Source: Marinobacter sp. LA51
GTDB lineage: Bacteria > Pseudomonadota > Gammaproteobacteria > Pseudomonadales > Oleiphilaceae
NCBI RefSeq assembly: GCF_030297175.1
Contig: NZ_AP028070.1
Location: 2,418,001-2,482,000, forward strand
Reading direction: 5' to 3'
Length of the DNA: 64,000 nucleotides
Within the stretch, counting starts at the first letter, position 1. The number at the start of each line of letters is the position of its first letter. Below are positions 10,342-19,186 of this stretch, piece after piece. The notes beneath the pieces are model-generated. The model ran no database searches. It was not told where the DNA came from and worked only from the letters and a program-made list of their open reading frames with translations. The translations under genes and the position numbers were made by a program.

Positions 10342-13300
10342 ATGAGTAAAGGTGCATCCACACCCCGAACGCCCCTTTCGCTGATCGCCCCGGCTTTTCC
10401 GGAAAAAAAGGCTGATCACCGCACCTGGGGCCAACTCCATGGCAGCAGCGATGCCCTGGCTATTTGCGAGAGCGCACGAGTCCACCACGGCCTGACCCTG
10501 GTGATTACCCGCAGCACCAGTGATGCCATTCGCCTGGAACAGGCCATGCGCTTTTTCCTGGGACTGCCGGCAGATGAAGACGGCGCCGCCATTACCGACG
10601 ACGGCCTGGAACTGCTGTCACTGCCGGACTGGGAAACCCTGCCCTACGATCTGTTCTCGCCACACCAGGACATTACGTCCCGGCGTATCCGCACCCTGCA
10701 CCGGCTGCCCTCCACCCGCCACGGCGTGCTGGTTGTGCCGGCGCGAACCTTGATGCACCGGTTGCCGCCAGCGGACTACCTGCAGGGCAACACCCTGCTA
10801 CTGGAAGTGGGCCAGTCGCTGGACATCGATACCTGGCGCATGCAGCTGGATTCAGCCGGCTACCGGCACGCGGAGAATGTGTATGAGCATGGCGAGTACG
10901 CGGTACGGGGTGCGATTCTGGATATTTTCCCGATGGGCTCCAACCTGCCCTACCGGATCGACCTGTTTGACGATGAAATAGAAACCCTGCGCACCTTCGA
11001 TCCGGAAACCCAGCGCTCCATTGACCGGATCGAGCGCATTGAACTGTTACCGGCGTTCGAATTCCCCTGGCACAAAGAGGCGCGCTCCGGTTTCCGAGGC
11101 CGCTGGTTCGAGCAATTCCCCGACGCCGACAAAGACGCACCTATCTATAAGGACGTCACTCACGCCATCACGCCACCGGGCATTGAGTACTACCTGCCGC
11201 TGTTTTTCGATCACACCGCCACCCTGTTCGATTACCTGCCGGGCCAGACTCAGGTCTTTACTGCCGAAGGCCTGAACGAGGCGGTCAGCCTGTTCGATTC
11301 GGAAACCCGCAATCGTTATGAAGACCGCCGACACGACCGGCTGCGCCCTATTCTGCCGCCAACCCGGCTATTCCTGCAGACCGATGAACTCTTTGGCCAC
11401 CTGAAAGACTTTCCGCGGGTAACCACCCAGGCCGAGGAAGCCTCCGGCTCCGGCGCAGTGAATTGCCCGGCGGAAAGCCTGCCGGACATTGCCATGGACG
11501 GCCGCGCTGCCGACCCGGCGGGCCGGCTCAAGCGGTTCCTCAATGAATTCACTGGCCGTGTGCTGATCTGTGCGGAATCCTCCGGTCGCCGGGAAGCCCT
11601 GATCGAGAACCTGGGCGAACAATCCCTGAAGCTGAAAACCCAGGACGGCTGGCAAGCCTTCCTGGACGACAACAAGTGCACACTCGGCATCACCATCGCG
11701 CCGATGGAACAGGGCCTGGCCCTGCCGGAACAACAGATTGCCCTGGTTACCGAGACTGCTCTGTTTGGCGAGCGGGTACTGCAGCGTCGGCGCCGCCAGA
11801 AGCCAACCGAAACCGACGATGCTGGCTACCGCGACCTTTCCGAACTGCGTATTGGCGCGCCAGTCGTGCACATTGACCACGGCGTGGGCCGCTACAAAGG
11901 CCTGGAGACTATCGACGCCGGGGGCGAATCGAACGAATTCCTGATGCTGGAATACGCCGGCGGCTCCAAACTCTATGTGCCGGTCTCCAGCCTGCACCTG
12001 ATCTCACGTTACGCCGGCAACGACAGCGACCACGCGCCCCTGCACAAACTGGGCACCGAGCGCTGGAGCCAGGCCAAACAGAAGGCCCTGGAGAAAATCC
12101 GGGATACTGCGGCCGAGCTGCTGGATGTCTACGCCCGCCGCGAGGCGCGCAAGGGCTTTATCTTCGATAACCCGAAAGAGGCCTACCGATCCTTCGCCGC
12201 AGGTTTCCCGTTTGAGGAAACCCCGGACCAGGAAGTGGCCATTCAGGCGGTGATCGAGGACATGACCGGCGAGCGCCCGATGGATCGGCTGGTGTGCGGC
12301 GATGTCGGCTTCGGTAAAACCGAGGTGGCCATGCGCGCCGCCTTCATGGCGACCTATTCCGGCAAACAGGTAGCAGTACTGGTACCCACTACCCTGCTTG
12401 CACAACAGCACTATGAATCTTTCCGGGACCGGTTCTCGGATACCGCGGTTAACGTGGAACTGCTCAGCCGTTTCCGCAGCGGCAGCCAGACCAGTAAAGC
12501 TCTGGACGCCATCGAGACCGGAAAGGCCGACATCGTAATCGGCACCCACAAGCTGCTTCAGGGCGATATCAAGTTCAAGAATCTGGGCCTGGTGATCATT
12601 GATGAGGAGCACCGGTTCGGGGTTCAGCAGAAGGAGAGATTCAAGGCTCTGCGGGCAGAAGTGGACATGCTGACCCTGACCGCGACGCCGATCCCGCGAA
12701 CCTTGAACATGGCCATGGGCCACCTGCGTGATCTGTCGATCATCGCCACGCCACCGGCCCGGCGGCTTTCGGTAAAGACCTTCGTGCGCCAGCGCGACGA
12801 CGCCATGGTAAAGGAAGCGATCCTGCGGGAAATCCTCCGGGGTGGCCAGGTGTACTTCCTGCACAACGACGTCGCCAGCATTGAAAAAGCCGCCGAGGAC
12901 CTGCGCCAGCTCATTCCTGAGGCCCGCGTGGGCGTCGCCCATGGCCAGATGCGTGAGCGCGAGCTGGAACAGATCATGTCGGACTTCTACCACAAGCGTT
13001 TCAATGTGCTGGTGTGCAGTACCATCATCGAAACCGGTATCGACATCCCCAGCGCCAACACCATTATTATCGAGCGGGCCGACAAGTTTGGCCTGGCCCA
13101 GCTGCACCAGCTGCGTGGGCGGGTTGGTCGTTCGCACCACCAGGCCTACGCCTACCTGCTGACACCGCCACCGCGCTCGATCAGCGCAGACGCCAAGAAG
13201 CGTCTGGACGCCATCTCAGAATCCCAGGATCTGGGCGCCGGCTTCATGCTCGCCACCCACGATCTGGAGATCCGGGGCGCCGGCGAGCTGTTGGGCGAGG

Positions 13301-13872
13301 AACAGAGCGGCCAGATCGAGAGCATCGGCTTTACCCTGTACATGCAGCTGCTTGATGAAGCGGTGGAAGCCATTCGCGAAGGCCGCACGCCCAACGCCGA
13401 TCTGCCCCTCAGCCACGGCACCGAAATGAACCTGCGGATTCCGGCGCTGATCCCGGACGATTACCTGCCGGATGTTCATAACCGCCTGATGCTGTACAAA
13501 CGCATTGCCAGCGTGAGCAGCAAGGCTGAATTAAAAGAACTTCAGGTTGAGATGATCGACCGCTTCGGATTATTACCGGAGCCGGCAAAGAACCTGGTTC
13601 GGCAAACCGAACTTCGGCTGCACGCGGAAGCCCTGGGCATTGTCCAGATCGACGCTGGCAAGGAATGGACCCGACTGGAATTTGGCAGCTCGACACCGGT
13701 TGATCCGCTGGTGCTGGTTAAAAAGGTGCAATCCGCGCCGGACCAGTATCGACTCGAGGGTGCCAACAGCTTCCGTTTTCGGCTGAAGGACGCGTCGACC
13801 GGTGGTAAACTCGACGGCATTTCCAACATGCTGGGCGAACTGGGGCCGGAAAAAGCGACCGCCAGCGCCTGA
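10342..13872 (+). CDS. mfd: Transcription-repair coupling factor Mfd
   Basis: A DNA translocase that removes RNA polymerase stalled at lesions and recruits UvrA. The 1176 residues carry UvrB-homology modules at the N-terminus (LPDWETLPYDLFSPHQDI), the RNA-polymerase-interacting domain (PVVHIDHGVGRYKGLE, about residue 510), and a RecG-like helicase. Its Walker A is GDVGFGKTE near residue 652, its Walker B is DEEHRFG near 753, and motif VI is QLRGRVGRS. I prefer the ATG at 10342 (MSKGAS) to the in-frame ATG at 10276 because AGGAG lies 13 bases before it and the promoter overlaps the longer start. The stop overlaps csiV. Confidence 0.97.
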   Translation: MSKGASTPRTPLSLIAPAFPEKKADHRTWGQLHGSSDALAICESARVHHGLTLVITRSTSDAIRLEQAMRFFLGLPADEDGAAITDDGLELLSLPDWETLPYDLFSPHQDITSRRIRTLHRLPSTRHGVLVVPARTLMHRLPPADYLQGNTLLLEVGQSLDIDTWRMQLDSAGYRHAENVYEHGEYAVRGAILDIFPMGSNLPYRIDLFDDEIETLRTFDPETQRSIDRIERIELLPAFEFPWHKEARSGFRGRWFEQFPDADKDAPIYKDVTHAITPPGIEYYLPLFFDHTATLFDYLPGQTQVFTAEGLNEAVSLFDSETRNRYEDRRHDRLRPILPPTRLFLQTDELFGHLKDFPRVTTQAEEASGSGAVNCPAESLPDIAMDGRAADPAGRLKRFLNEFTGRVLICAESSGRREALIENLGEQSLKLKTQDGWQAFLDDNKCTLGITIAPMEQGLALPEQQIALVTETALFGERVLQRRRRQKPTETDDAGYRDLSELRIGAPVVHIDHGVGRYKGLETIDAGGESNEFLMLEYAGGSKLYVPVSSLHLISRYAGNDSDHAPLHKLGTERWSQAKQKALEKIRDTAAELLDVYARREARKGFIFDNPKEAYRSFAAGFPFEETPDQEVAIQAVIEDMTGERPMDRLVCGDVGFGKTEVAMRAAFMATYSGKQVAVLVPTTLLAQQHYESFRDRFSDTAVNVELLSRFRSGSQTSKALDAIETGKADIVIGTHKLLQGDIKFKNLGLVIIDEEHRFGVQQKERFKALRAEVDMLTLTATPIPRTLNMAMGHLRDLSIIATPPARRLSVKTFVRQRDDAMVKEAILREILRGGQVYFLHNDVASIEKAAEDLRQLIPEARVGVAHGQMRERELEQIMSDFYHKRFNVLVCSTIIETGIDIPSANTIIIERADKFGLAQLHQLRGRVGRSHHQAYAYLLTPPPRSISADAKKRLDAISESQDLGAGFMLATHDLEIRGAGELLGEEQSGQIESIGFTLYMQLLDEAVEAIREGRTPNADLPLSHGTEMNLRIPALIPDDYLPDVHNRLMLYKRIASVSSKAELKELQVEMIDRFGLLPEPAKNLVRQTELRLHAEALGIVQIDAGKEWTRLEFGSSTPVDPLVLVKKVQSAPDQYRLEGANSFRFRLKDASTGGKLDGISNMLGELGPEKATASA

Positions 13873-14711
13873 TGAAAGCCCGATTCACACATGGAGTAAT
13901 ACCCTTGCAGATTGATGGTAATCGTGGCGGCCGATGGACGGCACGCACTGTATGGACAGCGCTGCTGCTGACATTGTCACTGACCACACAGGCTCAGGAT
14001 TCGGGCGCCAATGGCCAGCCCATTCCGGATAACTATTACCGTGCGGAGTTGGTGATTCTTGAGCGGATCATTGAACCCGAAGCGGTCAATGAGCAGATGG
14101 CGAACCGGAAGGTTGAACCCACGCTGGAGTCAGGTGAGATCCTGAAGACGGTCGACCGGGGCGGCGTGACAGAAACCACCCTCGACCTTGCCCCGCGCGG
14201 CGAATTGCATCTGAACGGTGCGGTACAGCGACTTGAGCGCAGCGGGCGCTATCGGGTGCTGGTCGCCGCAGGCTGGTACGAGGCTTTCCCTCCGGGCTAC
14301 GAAGGCGCACCTCTGCGGGTTGCCGTGGGCGACTGGCTTTCCGGTGGCGACACCCGTGAGATTGAAGGCAATATTACAATTGATCGCCAGCGTTACCTGC
14401 ACGTTGACGTAAATCTGAATCACTGGCAGCAAGTGGAAGGCGCGATGGCAGCAGCCGTACCAGCGGAACAAGGCCAGAGCGATACCGCCACTGCCGACCT
14501 GGGCGGCGCCGGAAATCCGGATGCCGAGGCCAATGAACTCACGGCGCAGCCCACCGGCCTTGAGGCTCAGCAGGCTCCTGCGGCAGCACCGCTGGAGCTA
14601 CTGACCTGGATTCGTGAAAACCGGAGAATGCGCAGCGAGGAAATTCACTTCCTGGACTCGCCGACGATCGGCGTGCTGGTATTCTTCAAGAAGATTGAGG
14701 CTTCGGAGTAA
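13872..14711 (+). CDS. csiV: CsiV family protein (probable periplasmic peptidoglycan-associated)
   Basis: A 279-residue protein with a signal peptide (hydrophobic segment about 27-40 ending TTQAQ). The mature part starts YYRAELVILERI and carries RSGRYRVLVAAGWYEAF, GGDTREIEGNITIDRQRYLHVDVNL and, at the end, ENRRMRSEEIHFLDSPTIGVLVFF. This is the CsiV pattern; in Vibrio cholerae CsiV binds peptidoglycan and supports the activity of a D-amino-acid carboxypeptidase. Its start overlaps the mfd stop by one base (TGATG), so the two are probably co-transcribed; the pair is also adjacent in Pseudomonas. An Ala/Glu/Gln-rich insert (about 193-233) interrupts the family core. The role here is inferred. 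Confidence 0.75.
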   Translation: MKARFTHGVIPLQIDGNRGGRWTARTVWTALLLTLSLTTQAQDSGANGQPIPDNYYRAELVILERIIEPEAVNEQMANRKVEPTLESGEILKTVDRGGVTETTLDLAPRGELHLNGAVQRLERSGRYRVLVAAGWYEAFPPGYEGAPLRVAVGDWLSGGDTREIEGNITIDRQRYLHVDVNLNHWQQVEGAMAAAVPAEQGQSDTATADLGGAGNPDAEANELTAQPTGLEAQQAPAAAPLELLTWIRENRRMRSEEIHFLDSPTIGVLVFFKKIEASE

Positions 14712-15474
14712 GACCGCCGAGGCCGGCCATCGACACTTCCAGCATGCCCTTCACTCCGGACATGCCCTTGTCGATGGCCTCATGGATCTCTTCCATGGAA
14801 ATGATGTGGTCCGACTTACCCGCGGCCCAGTTCACTACCAGCCCCAGGCAGACATAGCGCATGCCCAGTTCAGCGGCTAAAACGGCCTCGGGCATGCCCG
14901 TCATCCCCACAAGATCACAACCATCCCGCTCCATGCGAGCGATCTCAGCGGCGGTTTCCAGCCGCGGCCCCTGGGTTGCTCCGTAGACACCAAAATCGGA
15001 ACACGGCGTGCCCTGCGCGCGGGCCGCGTCGATCAGGATCCTACGAGCCTCTTCATCGTACGGCCAGGTGAAATCAATGTGGGTCACTTCATCCAGCTCA
15101 CCCTCAAAGAAGGTGCTGGGGCGGCCCCAGGTGTAATCGATGATCTGATCGGGCACGACAATGTGGGCAGGCCCCATCTCTGAATGAATGCCACCCACGG
15201 CGTTCACCCCAACCACAGTGCGAACACCGGCATCGTAAAGCGCGCGCAGGTTCGCCCGGTAGTTCACTTGATGCGGCGGAATCCGGTGCGGGTTGCCGTG
15301 GCGGGACAGGAACACCACTTCCTGCTCACCCAGCCGACCGTCAACCAGCGGCCCTGATGGCGCGCCCCAGGATGTTTCCAGCGCTCGTTCGCCGGTGATT
15401 TCCAGGCCTGACAAGGTAGTCAGGCCGGTACCACCGATGATACCGACGGGGCTGCGTCCAGCCGTTGCGCTCAT
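14686..15474 (-). CDS. S-methyl-5'-thioinosine / methylthioadenosine phosphorylase family
   Basis: A 262-residue purine nucleoside phosphorylase of the MTAP branch. Seen are VGIIGGTGL at the N-terminus, the phosphate-binding FLSRHGNPHRIPPHQVNYRAN, GVNAVGGI, and YGATQGPRLETAAEI with DLVGMTGMPEA. The base-recognition loop reads VVNWAAGKS, with asparagine where adenosine-specific enzymes usually have aspartate. Pseudomonas aeruginosa PA3004, in the same neighbourhood, prefers methylthioinosine, so that substrate is likely. The 3' end overlaps the convergent csiV gene by 26 bases, and the start overlaps the upstream channel gene by 4 (ATGA). Confidence 0.88.
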   Translation of the reverse strand: MSATAGRSPVGIIGGTGLTTLSGLEITGERALETSWGAPSGPLVDGRLGEQEVVFLSRHGNPHRIPPHQVNYRANLRALYDAGVRTVVGVNAVGGIHSEMGPAHIVVPDQIIDYTWGRPSTFFEGELDEVTHIDFTWPYDEEARRILIDAARAQGTPCSDFGVYGATQGPRLETAAEIARMERDGCDLVGMTGMPEAVLAAELGMRYVCLGLVVNWAAGKSDHIISMEEIHEAIDKGMSGVKGMLEVSMAGLGGLTPKPQSS

Positions 15475-16718
15475 TCGCCTTCTCCTTCAGCTTCGGCATC
15501 GCCGTAGCGGGTCGATTGACCGGACTCGCTGGCAGTAGTTTTGGACTTACGATGGTCCGCCGCTTCGGATTCGTCTGACTGGTCTGAGTCATCCTTCTTG
15601 CCGGCCTTGCCGTTGGCCAACCGAACACCCTCTGGCAGGTGCAAGGTGCGAGTCGGGAAGGCAACTTCAGCGCCGTAACCCTCAATGATATTGCTGATCT
15701 GCAACAGCACGTCCTGCTTCACCTCATGGAACTCTACCCACTTGGTGGTCTTGGTGAACGTGTACACCATGATATCCAGGGAGGAGGCGTTAAAGGCAAC
15801 AAAGTTTACGATCAGGGTTTGATCCTGATCGATCTCCTCGTGGTTCTCCAGCATCGAACGGATGTCGCCGACGATATCGCCCATCTGACTGACATCGGCG
15901 TAGCGAATACCGATGGTTTCGCTGATCCGACGGTTCCGCATCCGGGACGGGTTCTCAACGGCTATGGTGGTGAAGGCCGCATTGGGGACATAAAGTGGGC
16001 GAAGATCAAAGGTTCTCAGAGTGGTCAGGCGCCAGCCGATGTGTTCAACCACCCCTTCTATATCGCGATCAGGCGAACGCACCCAGTCACCGACCTTGAA
16101 CGGACGGTCGAGATGGATGATGAAGCCACCAAAGAAGTTGGCCAGGAGATCCTTGGCGGCAAAGCCGACGGCAATACCACCGACACCACCAAACGCCAGC
16201 ACACCGGAAATACTGTAGCCGAGAGACTGCATGGCAATCAGCACAGCGGTAATGATGACCACCGCCCGGGAGAGCTTACTCACCGCGTTCACGGTGGTGT
16301 AGTCCATGGGCGTCTTCATCTTCATAGGCGAGACCAAAATCTTCTCGCTTTGCTTAATCAGACGCAGCAGCGACCACACCAGAATCCAGATAAAGCCCAT
16401 CTTCAGGACGGTTTCGTTGGCCTCGAAGATCGTAGCATCGGAATATTTGTGGGCCACTTCCGCCGCCCAGTAAACGCCCTGCAGCCAGACAAAGCCAACG
16501 AGGGGCTTGCGGGCTGCGTGCAAAAGGGCGTCGTCCCACAGGTTCCGGGTATTGCTGAATTTACGCTCAAGCGCACCTATGAAATAGCTGGCCAGGTAAG
16601 CGACTGTCGCGGTGCCGAATACCAGGGCGAAGACGACAAGGCCTACCCGCCACTCCTGGGGCAGCAAATCAAAACTTTCGATCCAGCCATCCACCATGGC
16701 AGTTGCTTTTTCGATCAT
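15471..16718 (-). CDS. Mechanosensitive channel, MscS family (YnaI-like)
   Basis: A 415-residue inner-membrane channel. There are about four or five membrane segments before the pore helix GVLAFGGVGGIAVGFAAKDLLANFFGG (near residue 180). Then comes the beta domain RPFKVGDWVRSPDRDIEGVVEHIGWR with PLYVPNAAFTTIAVENPSRMRNRRI, which closely follows the YnaI subgroup rather than MscS itself. The last 50 residues are a charged, low-complexity cytoplasmic tail rich in Asp, Glu, Ser and Lys. It is expected to open under membrane tension in osmotic downshock. It is coupled to the phosphorylase gene by a 4-base overlap. Confidence 0.9.
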   Translation of the reverse strand: MIEKATAMVDGWIESFDLLPQEWRVGLVVFALVFGTATVAYLASYFIGALERKFSNTRNLWDDALLHAARKPLVGFVWLQGVYWAAEVAHKYSDATIFEANETVLKMGFIWILVWSLLRLIKQSEKILVSPMKMKTPMDYTTVNAVSKLSRAVVIITAVLIAMQSLGYSISGVLAFGGVGGIAVGFAAKDLLANFFGGFIIHLDRPFKVGDWVRSPDRDIEGVVEHIGWRLTTLRTFDLRPLYVPNAAFTTIAVENPSRMRNRRISETIGIRYADVSQMGDIVGDIRSMLENHEEIDQDQTLIVNFVAFNASSLDIMVYTFTKTTKWVEFHEVKQDVLLQISNIIEGYGAEVAFPTRTLHLPEGVRLANGKAGKKDDSDQSDESEAADHRKSKTTASESGQSTRYGDAEAEGEGE

Positions 16719-16741
16719 CGATTTCCTCGGACCAATCGGAG

Positions 16742-17242
16742 TTAGTAGATAGAGACGGCAATACCGGTGCTGACCCGGTTGAACAGGTCAATCACATCGT
16801 CGTTGCGCATACGAACGCAGCCATGGGAAAGCGGCACGCCCATGGGCTCTGTGTCAGGTGTGCCGTGAATGTATATGAAGCGGCGAAAAGTATCGACCCC
16901 GGGACCCCGGTTTTTGCCGGTTTCGCGGCCACAAAGCCAGAGAATGCGGGTTAGTATCCAATCGCGGGCGGGGTGCTGGGCGGCAAGTTCGGGGGAGTGG
17001 ATTTCGCCGGTGGGCCGACGGCCACGATAGACAGTGTACATGGGCTGGCCATCGCCGATCATGGCGCGGACATAATGGCTGCCCCGTGGCGTGCAGCCGC
17101 TGCCGTCCTGCTCTCCGGGCCCATTAAGGGCGGTTGAAATCGGGTATTCGGCCAGTATCGAGCCATTGCCATCAACCAGAGTCAGACACTGGTGCTCAAG
17201 ACTGATGTGGATGTTCTGGTCAGAACTGCTGTCGTTACTCAA
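16742..17242 (-). CDS. L,D-transpeptidase (YkuD domain) without signal peptide
   Basis: A 166-residue YkuD-fold protein. The catalytic signature is seen as IYIHGTPD and, 13 residues later, SHGCVRMRNDDVIDLF, with the active cysteine in HGC. Such enzymes cross-link peptidoglycan through 3-3 bonds or attach lipoproteins. The odd point is the N-terminus MSNDSSSDQNIHISLEHQ, which is polar with no signal sequence or membrane helix, and no upstream in-frame start that would add one was found. Export by another route or a cytoplasmic role is open. It lies 23 bases upstream of the channel gene on the same strand. Confidence 0.85.
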   Translation of the reverse strand: MSNDSSSDQNIHISLEHQCLTLVDGNGSILAEYPISTALNGPGEQDGSGCTPRGSHYVRAMIGDGQPMYTVYRGRRPTGEIHSPELAAQHPARDWILTRILWLCGRETGKNRGPGVDTFRRFIYIHGTPDTEPMGVPLSHGCVRMRNDDVIDLFNRVSTGIAVSIY

Positions 17243-17300
17243 GCCGGTTAAGCTCCCTTGGGGCTGGTGCCAAGTCGAAGCCTAACCGAGAGCGCTAATC

Positions 17301-17978
17301 TCAGGCAACCGGCGCCTGGGCGTCGGGGAGCGGAATCAGCATCTTGTCTTCCGCCTGCATACCGGCGGCAAGGAAGGGCACCAGGCGCGCGGCGATTTCC
17401 TGGATGGTGGTTTCAACACCCAGTTTGTTCTGCAGGATATCGCGCAGGGCATCGCTGCTGGACATGGTGAACGCGGTCGCCCCCAGCATGAACTGAATAC
17501 GCCAGTAGCGATCAACCGATGACAACTGGGGAGTCGCTTCCTTGAGCAGGCGCATGAAACGGCTGAACGGATCGCCGTATTCCTGCTCCAGGAACTTACG
17601 CAAATGGCCCTGGGATTGGGTATAGGCAAGACCCAGCAGGCGCATGAAGATGGAAATACCCTTCTCATTGCGCTGGGGCATTCGCACGGCGCTTTCTGTC
17701 AGCGCCCACAGTGTTTGGTTCAGCGTTGGCGGCTTGCCGTCACAGCGCTCTTCCAATTCATCAAAGGCCGTTTCCAGTGTGGCGGAGAACGGCGTGAGGA
17801 ATCGGGCGAACACAGCGTGGATCAGCGCGTTCTTGGAACCAAAGTGGTAATTGACAGCGGCCAGATTTACTTTAGCCTTACTGGTAATCATTCGGAGCGA
17901 GGTTTCCGAAAAACCACGTTCGGCAAACAGCTCTTCCGCTGCATCAAGAATCCGATCTACCGTATCAGACTGCGCCAT
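17301..17978 (-). CDS. psrA: TetR-family transcriptional regulator PsrA
   Basis: A 225-residue TetR repressor. The N-terminal helix-turn-helix (ILDAAEELFAERGFSETSLRMITSKAKVNLAAVNYHFGSKNALIHAVF, given here in part as a guide) is close to Pseudomonas PsrA, which senses long-chain acyl-CoA or fatty acids and controls beta-oxidation and rpoS. The ligand domain continues with RFLTPFSATLETAFDELE. Gene context near mfd, csiV and the phosphorylase is the same as in P. aeruginosa. Two palindromic operators overlapping its own promoter predict autorepression. Confidence is high for the orthology and moderate for the regulon. Confidence 0.88.
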   Translation of the reverse strand: MAQSDTVDRILDAAEELFAERGFSETSLRMITSKAKVNLAAVNYHFGSKNALIHAVFARFLTPFSATLETAFDELEERCDGKPPTLNQTLWALTESAVRMPQRNEKGISIFMRLLGLAYTQSQGHLRKFLEQEYGDPFSRFMRLLKEATPQLSSVDRYWRIQFMLGATAFTMSSSDALRDILQNKLGVETTIQEIAARLVPFLAAGMQAEDKMLIPLPDAQAPVA

Positions 17979-17998
17979 TTTATTTTCAAAGCCTCTAG

Positions 17999-18025
17999 CA
18001 AACGTCTGTTTGAAACATACGTTTG
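17999..18025. promoter_or_regulatory. Tandem PsrA operators
   Basis: Two adjoining inverted repeats, CAAACGTCTGTTTG (17999-18012, perfect arms) and GAAACATACGTTTG (18012-18025), share one base. Both fit the known PsrA box G/CAAAC-N2-4-GTTTG/C. They begin 21 bases upstream of the psrA ATG and overlap its -10 box, which suits repression of its own gene. Confidence 0.85.
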
Positions 18026-18042
18026 AAGGGCCGAGCTGTCAA
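18014..18042 (-). promoter_or_regulatory. Sigma-70 promoter of psrA
   Basis: Minus strand: perfect TTGACA (18037-18042), a 17-base spacer, then TATGTT (18014-18019). The -35 box lies at the very end of the upstream gene. The predicted start near 18007 falls inside the first operator. Confidence 0.75.
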
Positions 18043-18983
18043 GTTCTGGGCTCTGGCTCCGCCGCTACACCCTGCCAGCCCCGATCGATAGCCCGCCGAT
18101 TACCCTCAAAAAAGGCGGCCTGCACCCGCGCATAGGCTTTCTCAGCTTCCAGCAGATATATCAGATACAGCCGCACGTGCTCGCGGCGAGCTAGATGGCG
18201 AGGCAGTATCCGCCGCTCTGAAAGCCTGAGCAGCGAACTGAAACGAGTATTCTTCAAGGCAATATTAAAGTCGGCCATTCGCGCGCACTGCCAGATCAAC
18301 CCTTCGTTGCCCTCAAGATGGGCGGCGTAAGCGCGGGCCTCGCGCAGCAGGCGCTGGCGCTTCATGATGACATCGAGGTAGGAAGGACTGGACGTGTAGA
18401 TGCGCCGTACCGCAGGAATCCCCAGCATCAGGATGATCATGAATGCACCAAAACCGGTACCCGCCACCCAGGCCGGTACAAACCCGGTCAGGCCGCTGAC
18501 AAACACCACGGCAGCGGCAAAGGCGCTGAACAACCAGAGGTCACGATTGCGACGCGCGGTCGCCAGGGTGTAGTCGTCTGGCCAATCGCTCATGGCCAGG
18601 CGATTGAAATCCAGCAGCAGAACCCGATCACATTGGCGCAAGATCAGCCGAAGCTCGCGTTGCTTGAATTGCGCCCTGGCCTGCTCAGATTCGCTCGGGG
18701 CTGACTCCTGCTCTTCTGCCTCTCCCTCTTCTTTCTCAACAGCGGGCGTCGATTCCGGGGCCTCGGCGGCTTCGGAAAGCCCCACGGGCGCCTTCGGGTC
18801 GCCCACAGCTTCCGCTCCCGGCGCTGGTGCCGGAGCAGGAGAGGTCGACGGCGGAGGATTTACAGTCGGCCCAGACTGAGGCTGCGCCACCGACGGAAGC
18901 GGGTCAGCGGCACGCCCCTGGCGCAGCACCGCACCTTGGGTCGGGTCGGTCTTTGGCGACGCTGTCCGCTGATTTTCAGCCAT
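18039..18983 (-). CDS. Unrecognised proline/glutamate-rich two-helix membrane protein
   Basis: A 314-residue protein I cannot assign. Residues 1-110 are low complexity, with many Pro, Ala, Ser and Glu residues and runs such as APAPAPGAE and EKEEGEAEEQE; this part is probably disordered. Two hydrophobic segments follow (LWLFSAFAAAVVFVSGLTGF and WVAGTGFGAFMIILMLGIP, about 150-190), forming a short hairpin. The last 120 residues are basic and helical (MKRQRLLREARAYAAHLEGNEGLIWQCARMADFNIALKN), looking like a cytoplasmic coiled region. It is divergent from ribE and upstream of psrA, whose -35 box overlaps its stop. Confidence that it is a real gene is good; its function is unknown. Confidence 0.75.
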   Translation of the reverse strand: MAENQRTASPKTDPTQGAVLRQGRAADPLPSVAQPQSGPTVNPPPSTSPAPAPAPGAEAVGDPKAPVGLSEAAEAPESTPAVEKEEGEAEEQESAPSESEQARAQFKQRELRLILRQCDRVLLLDFNRLAMSDWPDDYTLATARRNRDLWLFSAFAAAVVFVSGLTGFVPAWVAGTGFGAFMIILMLGIPAVRRIYTSSPSYLDVIMKRQRLLREARAYAAHLEGNEGLIWQCARMADFNIALKNTRFSSLLRLSERRILPRHLARREHVRLYLIYLLEAEKAYARVQAAFFEGNRRAIDRGWQGVAAEPEPRT

Positions 18984-19186
18984 GTTTTAGGTTCCGGAAC
19001 GGGCAGTGAATCGATATTAATCAGACTACGTAATACAGGTATCGACCGGGTAGCGACTATCTTGAGCTTAAGCTTGATCTAAGAAAGCCTACGTGACCAC
19101 CGGGCCAACTTGGCATCGGCCGACTCCACCGCTATCCTTGGCGCCCTGCCGCAACCGCATCCGAGTCTTTTCCAAGAGGTCTGGCT

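Noticed and set aside
12004..13140. A 378-codon minus-strand open frame inside mfd
   Set aside because: Antisense shadow of the helicase domain.
18984..19186. Possible FMN riboswitch upstream of ribE
   Set aside because: None of the conserved RFN-element segments could be found; only a short palindrome AGCTTAAGCT and a ribosome site are visible.
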